33,865 nt of DNA from Bacteroidales bacterium (GTDB lineage Bacteria; Bacteroidota; Bacteroidia; Bacteroidales; UBA932). This document shows, piece by piece, positions 20,207 to 27,286 of this stretch. Numbering within the stretch: position 1 is the stretch's first letter; each line of letters begins with the position of its first letter. Below the pieces are notes generated by a model. It was not told the DNA's origin and made no database searches. It saw nothing but the letters and a program-made list of their open reading frames with translations. The translations under genes were made by a program, and so were the position numbers. The DNA lies in NCBI GenBank assembly GCA_024398075.1, contig JAKSJM010000029.1, positions 1 to 33,865 of the forward strand. Direction: 5' to 3'.

Positions 20207-21886
20207 ATGAAAAAGATTATAATCAGCTCTGCGCTCGTCCTGATGGCTATCTCGGCAAGTGCACAGACAGTATACGACGCGTATACCTTCAGCAAGAACG
20301 ATTACATTGGCACAGCCAGGTCGCTTGCTCTTGGAAACGCCATGACTGCTCTCGGTGGTGACCTCGGGTCATTTACCATCAATCCGGCTGGATCTGCCGT
20401 GAATTCCTATTCGCAGTTAACTTTCACTCCGGGATATGCACTGGCGAGCACAAACACAAGCTTTGATGCCGGTAAGGGAGCCATCTCGAAGGAGAATAGC
20501 GCCAGCGACTGGAACATGCCAAACATTGGCTTGAACATGGTCTTTGATGCATACTCTGGGTCTCGCCTTAAGACTTGGTCGTTTGGACTTGTGTCAAATG
20601 CCACAGCGATCCATCTAGACAACATTTTTACTGGTGGTAGAAACTCGGAGACTTCATTCATGGGTGCAATGGCTCAGGGTGCCTCTCAATACTCACCTTC
20701 TCAGCTTGCAATTGGTGGATACTATGGTTCTTCTGTTCCATGGAACTATCTAGTGGGCTACGACGGATTTCTCATCTCGGATTTTGGCGGAGAGCAGAAC
20801 AAGGCTCCATACCGTTATGCCGGTGCTACGGAGGCGACTGTGCAGAATCCTGATGGCTCTTATATCCGTTACCTCGCAGGAGATATTGATCAGACCTATA
20901 AGAAGCAGACCTCTGGTATCAAGAAGGATCTCGTGATGAACTTTGGAGCGAATTTCGACGACACTTTCTATGTGGGCTTGAACATTGGTATGCCTCACAT
21001 GTCATATTCATATGATGAGTATATGGGTGAGACAGCTGTGAATCCAAATGATTTCACCTACGATCTCAACGGCAAGCCTGTCTCTTTCCAGAGCGGCACA
21101 TATCAGTATTCTTATGCTGCTTCCATCTCTGGTATCTATGCCAAGCTTGGCTTCATCTGGAGACCTACTACATCCGTAAGGATCGGTGGTGCTATCCAGA
21201 CTCCTACTACTTATGAGGTGACAGAGAGTTGGGCCATATCTGGAGGCACTTGCTATACAGACAAGTCGTTTGATGCTCATGCGACAAGCCCTACAGACGA
21301 ATTCTCATATATGCTCTCATCTCCATATAGGGCAAATGTGGGCGCTGCCATCATACTTGGTTCTCTTGGCTTGGTAAGCGTAGATTATGAGATGTGTGAT
21401 TACAGCTCCATGAGGTTTAGCTCTTATGACAATACTTATGTGGATTTCACTGCGACAAACAAGGCAAACAGCCTTTTCATGGGCAGGTCAAACATGCTCA
21501 GGGCTGGAGCTGAATTCCATCTCGGTCCTAAGTACTCTTTACGTGCCGGTTACACTTTCACCACATGTCCAGAGTATACGTATATCGATAATGAAAACTA
21601 CTTTGTCGATGCTGCCGAGTACCTCGCCTATTACGATGACTTCGCGAAGGGCAGATATACCTTGGTGTCAAAGAATAGAGTTAACAACGACTCAAGTTCA
21701 TTCTCTATCGGAGTCGGTTATTCTTCTGATGGCTCATTCTTCTGCGATGCAGCAGTGCGCGTCCTTAGTCGTGAGCATCAGTCCATAAAGATGTATGATG
21801 ACTACGTTCAGGATGTGAAGTCTCCTGTCATTGACGCAAAAGGAACTCTCACTACCGCACTAGTTACTTTCGGATGGCGTTTTTAA
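20207..21886 (+). CDS. FadL/OmpP1-like outer-membrane transport protein
   Basis: A 559-residue exported protein with signal peptide MKKIIISSALVLMAISASAQ. The mature N-terminus (ARSLALGNAMTALGGDLGSFTINPAGSA) is the hatch-like opening of the FadL/OmpP1 family, and the C-terminus TTALVTFGWRF ends in Phe as expected for a beta-barrel recognised by the BAM machinery. Family members pass long-chain fatty acids or other hydrophobic compounds across the outer membrane; the ligand here cannot be told. It starts 24 nt after the lipoprotein gene and is probably cotranscribed with it. The last 23 nt overlap the convergent WbqC-like gene. Confidence 0.88.
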   Translation: MKKIIISSALVLMAISASAQTVYDAYTFSKNDYIGTARSLALGNAMTALGGDLGSFTINPAGSAVNSYSQLTFTPGYALASTNTSFDAGKGAISKENSASDWNMPNIGLNMVFDAYSGSRLKTWSFGLVSNATAIHLDNIFTGGRNSETSFMGAMAQGASQYSPSQLAIGGYYGSSVPWNYLVGYDGFLISDFGGEQNKAPYRYAGATEATVQNPDGSYIRYLAGDIDQTYKKQTSGIKKDLVMNFGANFDDTFYVGLNIGMPHMSYSYDEYMGETAVNPNDFTYDLNGKPVSFQSGTYQYSYAASISGIYAKLGFIWRPTTSVRIGGAIQTPTTYEVTESWAISGGTCYTDKSFDAHATSPTDEFSYMLSSPYRANVGAAIILGSLGLVSVDYEMCDYSSMRFSSYDNTYVDFTATNKANSLFMGRSNMLRAGAEFHLGPKYSLRAGYTFTTCPEYTYIDNENYFVDAAEYLAYYDDFAKGRYTLVSKNRVNNDSSSFSIGVGYSSDGSFFCDAAVRVLSREHQSIKMYDDYVQDVKSPVIDAKGTLTTALVTFGWRF

Positions 21887-22529
21887 GGTAGATGATAGAG
21901 TCTGGACCTTCGTTGAAAAGGAGGTCCATGATGGAAAGATTTGATATGAAGCCGTGCTTTTGGGCAAATACCTGGAAGTACGGCTTCTTCAGTGAAAGCC
22001 TCTCCAGGATATCGTTCTGCTTCTTTGGATGTATGACATCGCGAAGATCCTCTCCGTATCTGTCTGAACCGAATGAGGTGAACTCTTCAGTAATTCTCAC
22101 CTCTGCTGCGATCCCGGTCTTTCTCAGGAAGAACTCAAGAAGCTGCATGTTCAGATCGAACAGTTTCTCTGGCTTGGAGTCAAGGATGGCGAAGAGCTCA
22201 TCCTTGTAGTAGTCGAAGTATGCCGAGCTCTCGTATGCCGATGTGATGGCTCTCTCGCAGCGAATCAGCCAGTTGGCGTCCCAGTCTACACGGATGTCCC
22301 TTATGGGGATGGAATGCGTGCCTCCATCGTGGATGATAGGCACTGAGACCATCTGCACCCCGTTCTCTGCGTAGAACTTGAATCTGTTCCTGTAGGACTG
22401 TTTCTGGTAGATCTCGCAGCCTTCTATCCATACAAGCGAAGGCTTCACTTCATCCGGAGATAATGTGAAGCCCTCAGCTATCTTTGCGAAATATTCCAGC
22501 GGTGGGAAGAATGCCGTCGAAAGCAGCAT
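21864..22529 (-). CDS. WbqC-like family protein
   Basis: A 221-residue cytoplasmic protein matching the WbqC-like family (opening STAFFPPLEYFAKIAEG, then EIYQKQSYRNRFKFYAENG and SVPIIHDGGTHSIPIRDIRV). Members are often found near O-antigen or glycolipid genes, and the reaction is not well defined. It starts 12 nt after lpxA as last gene of the lpxD-lpxC-lpxA series, which fits a role linked to the cell envelope. Its end overlaps the FadL-like gene by 23 nt on the other strand. Confidence 0.88.
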   Translation of the reverse strand: MLLSTAFFPPLEYFAKIAEGFTLSPDEVKPSLVWIEGCEIYQKQSYRNRFKFYAENGVQMVSVPIIHDGGTHSIPIRDIRVDWDANWLIRCERAITSAYESSAYFDYYKDELFAILDSKPEKLFDLNMQLLEFFLRKTGIAAEVRITEEFTSFGSDRYGEDLRDVIHPKKQNDILERLSLKKPYFQVFAQKHGFISNLSIMDLLFNEGPDSIIYLKNAIRK

Positions 22530-22541
22530 GACACAGTGGAA

Positions 22542-23357
22542 TTAAATGTCTATGGTACCTTTCTCGCTAGGGTCATTTGCCCTTACGATACCTCTCTTTG
22601 AGTTTCTGATGAACTCAAGGATGGTGTCACGCTCCTCTGATGGTGGGAATCCAGCCTCGATCTGAGCACAACCATCTGTGATGTTGAATCCCTTGTAGTA
22701 GAGGGTGTCGTACATGTCCTTGATGCTTCTGATGGCCTCAGGGCTGAAACCGCGTCTGCGCAGGCCTACGATGTTCACACCTACGTAGCAAAGAGGCTCG
22801 CGTCCGCAGAGAGCGTATGGAGGTACATCCTTGTTTACCTTGCTTGCACCACCTACCATGGCGTGTGCGCCGATGCGTGAGAACTGGTGAGCCTTGGTGC
22901 CGCCACCGATGATAGCCCAGTCGTCAACGTCTGTCTCTCCAGCGATGCCTACATAACTTACGAGTATACAGTGGCTTCCGACCTTGCAGTCATGGGCTAC
23001 ATGTACGTATGACATGACGAGTGTGTGGTCTCCGATGGAGGTGACTCCCTTGCCGCTGGCCTTGGTGCCTCTATTAATGGTAGCACACTCGCGGATGGTT
23101 ACATGGTTACCGATCTTTACGTAAGTGATCTCGCCGTCGAACTTGAGGTCCTGAGGCACTGCGCCTACCACTGCGCCAGGGAAGACCTCGCAGTCTGTGC
23201 CCATGGTTACATAGGAGTAGATGACAGCATGAGGGTGAATCTTACAGTTGTCACCGATAGTTACATTGTCATCGATGTATGCGTATGGTCCAATCTCGAT
23301 GTTGTCGCCAAGAATGGCGTTTGGACTCACTGTAGCAAGAGGATGTATCTTGTTCAT
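22542..23357 (-). CDS. lpxA: Acyl-ACP--UDP-N-acetylglucosamine O-acyltransferase
   Basis: First enzyme of lipid A synthesis: transfers a 3-hydroxyacyl chain from ACP to the 3-OH of UDP-GlcNAc in the cytoplasm. The 271 residues show the left-handed beta-helix hexapeptide repeats throughout (such as ILGDNIEIGPYAYIDDNVTI), catalytic His122 in VHVAHDC, and the helical C-terminal trimer domain from about 195 (GLRRRGFSPEAIRSIKDMY). It follows lpxC after 22 nt and precedes the WbqC-like gene by 12 nt. Length and motifs are normal. Confidence 0.97.
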   Translation of the reverse strand: MNKIHPLATVSPNAILGDNIEIGPYAYIDDNVTIGDNCKIHPHAVIYSYVTMGTDCEVFPGAVVGAVPQDLKFDGEITYVKIGNHVTIRECATINRGTKASGKGVTSIGDHTLVMSYVHVAHDCKVGSHCILVSYVGIAGETDVDDWAIIGGGTKAHQFSRIGAHAMVGGASKVNKDVPPYALCGREPLCYVGVNIVGLRRRGFSPEAIRSIKDMYDTLYYKGFNITDGCAQIEAGFPPSEERDTILEFIRNSKRGIVRANDPSEKGTIDI

Positions 23358-23379
23358 TTTCGATAGTTTTTAGCGAGAA

Positions 23380-24291
23380 TTACTTCAAATTCAGTGCCGA
23401 ACGAAGTGCTTTCGCTGCATTTGTGTTAATGGTATGTCCTGACTTGAAAGCGGTGACCCTGGCATTCAGGTATCCGCCACAGAGTCTGATGTCTCCGATG
23501 AGGTCAAGGAGTTTGTGTCGTCCGCACTCGTCTGGGAAGTGGAGGGTGAGGTTGGAAAGGTAACCGCTATCAGTTACAGTCATGGACTCCTTTCCAAGCA
23601 TCTGGCAGAGCTGGTCTACCTGCTCCTGGGTGACTGGATGTTCCACGATGACGATGGCATTCTCTACGTCGCCACCCTTTACGAGACCCATCTGAGCCAG
23701 ATATGCGATCTCGTGGAAGAATACGAAGGTCCTGCAAGGACCGACCTCTGAAGCATAGTCTACACTCTCGTCCCATGATGCGGTCTGTACACCGAGCACT
23801 CTGGAATTAAAGTCTACCTTGCACTCGAATGAGGGCTTGTCTGCTGGCTCTATCCTTACATATGAGCCTGTCTTCTCATCTTTGTATTCGATAGTTTCGC
23901 TGACTGGTATGTAGATTCGTTCTGCGTCCTGGACCTCAAGTCCAGCTTCGCGGAAGGCTTCGATGTATGGGCGGGCGCTTCCATCAAGGATAGGCACTTC
24001 CTGACCGTCGATCTCGATGAGGGCGTTGTCTATGCCCATGCCCGTAAGGGCTGACATCAAGTGCTCGATGGTGGTAACCGATGCGTTTCCGTATGAAATG
24101 GTGGTACTGCGCGCTGTGTTTGACACATTCTCCGCAAGTGCCTTCACGATGGCGTCTTCTCCGAGGTCTATTCTTTTGAAGACGATGCCAGTGCCGGCGG
24201 CAGCGGGAAGAATGGTTATCTTCGCGTAGCCTCCAGTATGTAATCCTTTACCTTCGAAAGAACAGCTTCTTTTAAGCGTCTGTTGATTCAT
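23380..24291 (-). CDS. lpxC: UDP-3-O-acyl-N-acetylglucosamine deacetylase, stand-alone form
   Basis: Zinc enzyme for the committed step of lipid A synthesis. All key residues are present: Glu76-His77 in TIEHLMSAL, His259 and Asp263 in GRHKLLDLIGD, and the catalytic His286 in SGHTINT. The protein is only 303 residues and stops right after the LpxC fold (ALRSALNLK). In most Bacteroidota LpxC continues into a FabZ dehydratase domain, giving about 460 residues; here the stop is followed after 22 nt by lpxA, so no fabZ remains in the cluster. A separate promoter is likely in the 71-nt gap after lpxD. Confidence 0.96.
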   Translation of the reverse strand: MNQQTLKRSCSFEGKGLHTGGYAKITILPAAAGTGIVFKRIDLGEDAIVKALAENVSNTARSTTISYGNASVTTIEHLMSALTGMGIDNALIEIDGQEVPILDGSARPYIEAFREAGLEVQDAERIYIPVSETIEYKDEKTGSYVRIEPADKPSFECKVDFNSRVLGVQTASWDESVDYASEVGPCRTFVFFHEIAYLAQMGLVKGGDVENAIVIVEHPVTQEQVDQLCQMLGKESMTVTDSGYLSNLTLHFPDECGRHKLLDLIGDIRLCGGYLNARVTAFKSGHTINTNAAKALRSALNLK

Positions 24292-24331
24292 TTATTATCT
24301 TATCTTTCGCCGAATGACGGCATGTAGCCTA

Positions 24332-24339
24332 CAAAGATA
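24332..24339 (-). promoter_or_regulatory. Candidate promoter for lpxC (-7 element)
   Basis: On the minus strand TATCTTTG matches the Bacteroidota -7 box perfectly, and ATTG lies about 21 nt upstream as a weak -33. Predicted transcription start is near 24326, about 35 nt before the lpxC ATG. It sits in the 71-nt gap between lpxD and lpxC, suggesting that lpxC-lpxA-wbqC can be transcribed without lpxD. Confidence 0.55.
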
Positions 24340-24362
24340 AGTATAATAAACGTAAATCCCAA

Positions 24363-25355
24363 TTATTTGTCCTGGCCGGTCCTCTTGAACTGGGCGTAGG
24401 CTTTCAGATACTGCATACGAGGTATGGCTGGTATGCCGAATAGTTCTGGGCTTCCAGGCTTGATATTTCCGATAACTGCGGACTTTGCGCATACGGTGGT
24501 GTGGTCAGCGATGGAGATGTGTCCTACCACGCCTACCTGGCCAGCGAGGATGACATTCTTGCCTACCTTCGCAGAGCCTGCGATGCCTGTCTGTGCAGCG
24601 ATGGCTGTGTTATCGCCGATCTGGACATTGTGCGCGATCTGGCAGAGGTTGTCTATCTTCACGCCGTTTCCGATGATGGTGGACTCCATAGGGGCGCGGT
24701 CCACGGTAGTGCAAGCGCCGATCTCGACATCATTGCCAATGATCACGTTTCCGAGATGCTCGATCTTCTCCCATGTGCCGTCAGGCTGAGGCACGTTTCC
24801 GAAGCCGTCTGAGCCGATGACGCAGTTTGCGTGCAGGATGACGCGGTCGCCGATGATGCTGCCTGGGTAGATGCGCACGCCTGGATAGAGGATGCAGAAT
24901 TTGCCAATGCTACAGCCTTCGCCTATGGTCACATTGTCATGGATGATGGTGCAATCGCCTATCTGACAGTTCTTTCCAATGCTCACGAACTTGCCCACAT
25001 TAACCTTCTTGCCAAGCTTCGCAGAAAGAGCGACGTGCGAAAGGAGGCTGCGGTGGCGCTTGTACGCCTTGCGCTGCTCCGACACGTACTTCAGCAGCTC
25101 TGCGAGCGCAGCGTACGCGTTCTCCACGCGCACCATGGTGGCGCTGACTGGCTGAGATGGTACGAAGTCATTGTTTACAAGGATGATGCTTGCCTTTGAT
25201 GTGTAGACATACTGCTCATATTTAGGGTTTGCGAAAAAGCAGAGCTTACCTGGTTTTCCGTGCTCTATCTTCGCGAAGTCTGTGACAGTAACCTGTGGGT
25301 CTCCATCCACTGTGCCGTGGAGGACTTGTGCTAGCTGTTTGGCTGTAAATTCCAT
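24363..25355 (-). CDS. lpxD: UDP-3-O-acylglucosamine N-acyltransferase
   Basis: Third enzyme of lipid A synthesis; adds the second 3-hydroxyacyl chain to the glucosamine nitrogen. The 330 residues comprise an N-terminal uridine-binding domain ([14 protein letters not shown]), the hexapeptide-repeat beta-helix from about 108 to 300, catalytic His242 in [10 protein letters not shown], and a short C-terminal helix. I place the start at 25355. An ATG six codons upstream (25373) is in frame, but a -7 promoter element at 25375-25382 would start the transcript downstream of it, and family members typically begin MEFxAKQ. The purine run AAAGAAAGAGAA directly precedes the chosen ATG. It is first in the series lpxD-lpxC-lpxA-wbqC. 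Confidence 0.95.
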   Translation of the reverse strand: MEFTAKQLAQVLHGTVDGDPQVTVTDFAKIEHGKPGKLCFFANPKYEQYVYTSKASIILVNNDFVPSQPVSATMVRVENAYAALAELLKYVSEQRKAYKRHRSLLSHVALSAKLGKKVNVGKFVSIGKNCQIGDCTIIHDNVTIGEGCSIGKFCILYPGVRIYPGSIIGDRVILHANCVIGSDGFGNVPQPDGTWEKIEHLGNVIIGNDVEIGACTTVDRAPMESTIIGNGVKIDNLCQIAHNVQIGDNTAIAAQTGIAGSAKVGKNVILAGQVGVVGHISIADHTTVCAKSAVIGNIKPGSPELFGIPAIPRMQYLKAYAQFKRTGQDK

Positions 25356-25374
25356 TTCTCTTTCTTTAGTCATG

Positions 25375-25382
25375 CAAATTTA
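25375..25382 (-). promoter_or_regulatory. Candidate -7 element of the lpxD promoter
   Basis: TAAATTTG on the minus strand matches TAnnTTTG. The -33 is weak. A transcription start near 25368 would leave a leader of about 12 nt before the ATG at 25355 and would exclude the upstream in-frame ATG. It lies in the 138-nt divergent gap shared with rimP. Confidence 0.55.
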
Positions 25383-25410
25383 ATCACTTTTAGCGAAGAA
25401 AGCATTAAAT

Positions 25411-25441
25411 TTTGCGCATTAACAGAAAATGCCTATATTTG
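25411..25441 (+). promoter_or_regulatory. Consensus Bacteroidota promoter of rimP-nusA-infB
   Basis: TTTG at 25411-25414 and TATATTTG at 25434-25441 are separated by exactly 19 nt, matching both elements and the spacing known for the primary sigma factor of this phylum. Transcription should start near 25447, giving a leader of about 47 nt before rimP. It is divergent from the lpxD promoter. Confidence 0.85.
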
Positions 25442-25454
25442 CAGTCGTGAACGA

Positions 25455-25478
25455 GATAGGGGCCGAGCGGTTCCTATC
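25455..25478 (+). promoter_or_regulatory. Leader hairpin resembling an attenuator, upstream of rimP
   Basis: GATAGGGGCC, loop GAGC, GGTTCCTATC forms a 10-bp stem (two G-U pairs; it can be extended by one A-U and one G-U pair), immediately followed by TTTTATTTTG. A GC-containing stem plus a U-rich tract in the leader, 15 nt before the rimP ATG, is the shape of an intrinsic terminator. It could cause premature termination or control translation start of rimP. No competing antiterminator was obvious. Confidence 0.6.
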
Positions 25479-25493
25479 TTTTATTTTGTATTT

Positions 25494-25964
25494 ATGAAGA
25501 AAAACGAAATCATTGGCGCAGTGACGCCCATCATCGAAGAGCGTGGGTGCTTCCTCGTAGAGGTGGTGGTGACTGCCGATAACGACATCACCGTGGCCAT
25601 CGAGAAGCGAGAAGGCAGCGTGGATATGGCTGATTGTGTGGCCATTAATGATGTGGTGTTGGATACTTTTGATCGTGACGTGGAGGACTATTCCCTCACT
25701 GTTACGTCTGCTGGTCTTGACCAGCCATTCAAGGTTCTGGAGCAGTATCAGAAGGCTCTCGGAAAGAAGGTTGAGGTGCAGCTCCGTGGCGGAAAGAAGC
25801 TCATCGGCGTGCTGGCGGCAGCGGATGAGGCTTCGGTGACGGTGACCTATGTGGCGCTGGAAGCCGTGGAGGGCAAGAAAAGGAAGGAGAAGGTGGAACA
25901 CACCGACGTCTTCCAGCTCGCCGAGGTGAATTCCGTGCGCTATGTGATTGATTTCTCTGACTAA
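25494..25964 (+). CDS. rimP: Ribosome maturation factor RimP
   Basis: Assists assembly of the 30S ribosomal subunit. The 156-residue protein has the N-terminal alpha/beta domain (GAVTPIIEERGCFLVEVVV...), the family core EDYSLTVTSAGLDQPFK at about 63-79, and the C-terminal SH3-like domain (GKKVEVQLRGGKKLIGVLAAAD). The ATG at 25494 follows the consensus promoter and leader hairpin described here. It is followed by nusA after 25 nt, the arrangement rimP-nusA-infB widespread in bacteria. Confidence 0.95.
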   Translation: MKKNEIIGAVTPIIEERGCFLVEVVVTADNDITVAIEKREGSVDMADCVAINDVVLDTFDRDVEDYSLTVTSAGLDQPFKVLEQYQKALGKKVEVQLRGGKKLIGVLAAADEASVTVTYVALEAVEGKKRKEKVEHTDVFQLAEVNSVRYVIDFSD

Positions 25965-25989
25965 TAATATTAAAAACAAATAACTCAAA

Positions 25990-27258
25990 ATGGAAAAAGA
26001 AAAAGGCATTACCCTCATTGACGCCTTCAAGGATTTCAAGGAGGAGAAGAACATCGACAGACCAGTGATGATGGGTGTCCTCAAGGATGTGTTCCTTACC
26101 CAGATCGCGAAGACTTATGGCTCTGCAGACAATTTCGACGTCATCGTGAACGTCGACAAGGGTACCTGCGAGATCTATCAGAACTTCGAGGTGGTGGAAG
26201 AGGTCGAAGACCCGGTTTCACAGATGACCATCGAGGATGTTATAGAGGATGGTGGAGACGACGATTACGAGCTCGGCGATACCTACGCAAAGAAGATTCC
26301 TCTCACCGCGTTTGGTCGTCGTGGCATCCTGAATATCCGTCAGAATCTTCAGGGCCGTATCATGGATATCGAGAAGGCAAATGTCTTCAAGAAGTACTCT
26401 GAGAAGGTCGGAGAACTCTTCACAGGTGAGGTTTACCAGACTTGGTCCAAGGAAGTCCTCATCCTTGACGAGGATGGAAACGAGCTCCGTATCCCTAAGG
26501 AGGAGCAGATCCCAGGAGAGCACTTCAAGAAGGGTGACAATGTGCGCGCCATCATCAAGAAGGTGGAGATGAAGAATAATACCACTCCATATATTGTTCT
26601 TTCACGTACATCAAACGAGTTCCTCGAGAAGCTCTTCGAGCAGGAGGTTCCAGAGATTCTCGATGGTCTTATCACCGTGAAGAAGGTGGCTCGTGTACCA
26701 GGTGAGAGAGCGAAGGTGGCTGTAGAGTCTTATGACGAGCGCATTGATCCTATCGGAGCTTGTATCGGTGTCAAGGGTGGTCGTATCCTTGGTATTGTGC
26801 GTGAGCTTAGAAACGAGAATATCGATGTCCTCCAGTGGACAGGAAATGCGGCGCTCCTCATTCAGCGTGCACTTACTCCTGCGAAGGTTTCATCCATCGA
26901 CATGGGTAAGACTCCTACTGACAAGGTCAAGGTTTACATGCACCCAGATGAGGTTAAGAAGGGTGTCGGCCGCAATGGTTGCAATGTAGCGCTTGCAGGC
27001 CAGCTCGTAGATCGCGAGATCGAGGTTTGGAGAGAGGCTCAGAAGGACGATCCAGAGTTTGAGGAGGATGATGTACTTCTCAGCGAGTTCGCAAACGAGA
27101 TCGATCCTTGGGTTATCGAACGTCTTGAGGCTATCGGATGCGATACCGCCAGAAGCGTGCTCGCACTTTCGCCTGCAGACATCGCTAAGAGAGCGGATCT
27201 CGAGGACGAGACCGTTGAGGAGATCGTCAAGATCCTCAGCGCTGAGTTCGAAGATTAG
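25990..27258 (+). CDS. nusA: Transcription termination/antitermination factor NusA
   Basis: Binds RNA polymerase and nascent RNA to modulate pausing, termination and antitermination. The 422 residues include an N-terminal polymerase-binding domain (1-120), an S1 domain (about 135-200, GELFTGEVYQTWSKEVLIL), KH1 (DPIGACIGVKGGRI, about 251-264), KH2 (GVGRNGCNVALAGQL), and a short C-terminal helix-hairpin-helix-like part (ERLEAIGCDTARSVLALSP). The two long acidic repeats of proteobacterial NusA are missing, normal for this phylum. It lies between rimP and infB (28 nt). Confidence 0.97.
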   Translation: MEKEKGITLIDAFKDFKEEKNIDRPVMMGVLKDVFLTQIAKTYGSADNFDVIVNVDKGTCEIYQNFEVVEEVEDPVSQMTIEDVIEDGGDDDYELGDTYAKKIPLTAFGRRGILNIRQNLQGRIMDIEKANVFKKYSEKVGELFTGEVYQTWSKEVLILDEDGNELRIPKEEQIPGEHFKKGDNVRAIIKKVEMKNNTTPYIVLSRTSNEFLEKLFEQEVPEILDGLITVKKVARVPGERAKVAVESYDERIDPIGACIGVKGGRILGIVRELRNENIDVLQWTGNAALLIQRALTPAKVSSIDMGKTPTDKVKVYMHPDEVKKGVGRNGCNVALAGQLVDREIEVWREAQKDDPEFEEDDVLLSEFANEIDPWVIERLEAIGCDTARSVLALSPADIAKRADLEDETVEEIVKILSAEFED

Positions 27259-27286
27259 TTAGACATTTTAAAAAAAGGGGTTATAT

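Noticed and set aside
25419-26084. 221-codon open frame on the minus strand
   Set aside because: It covers the consensus promoter, rimP and the start of nusA in antisense, and has no recognisable domain.
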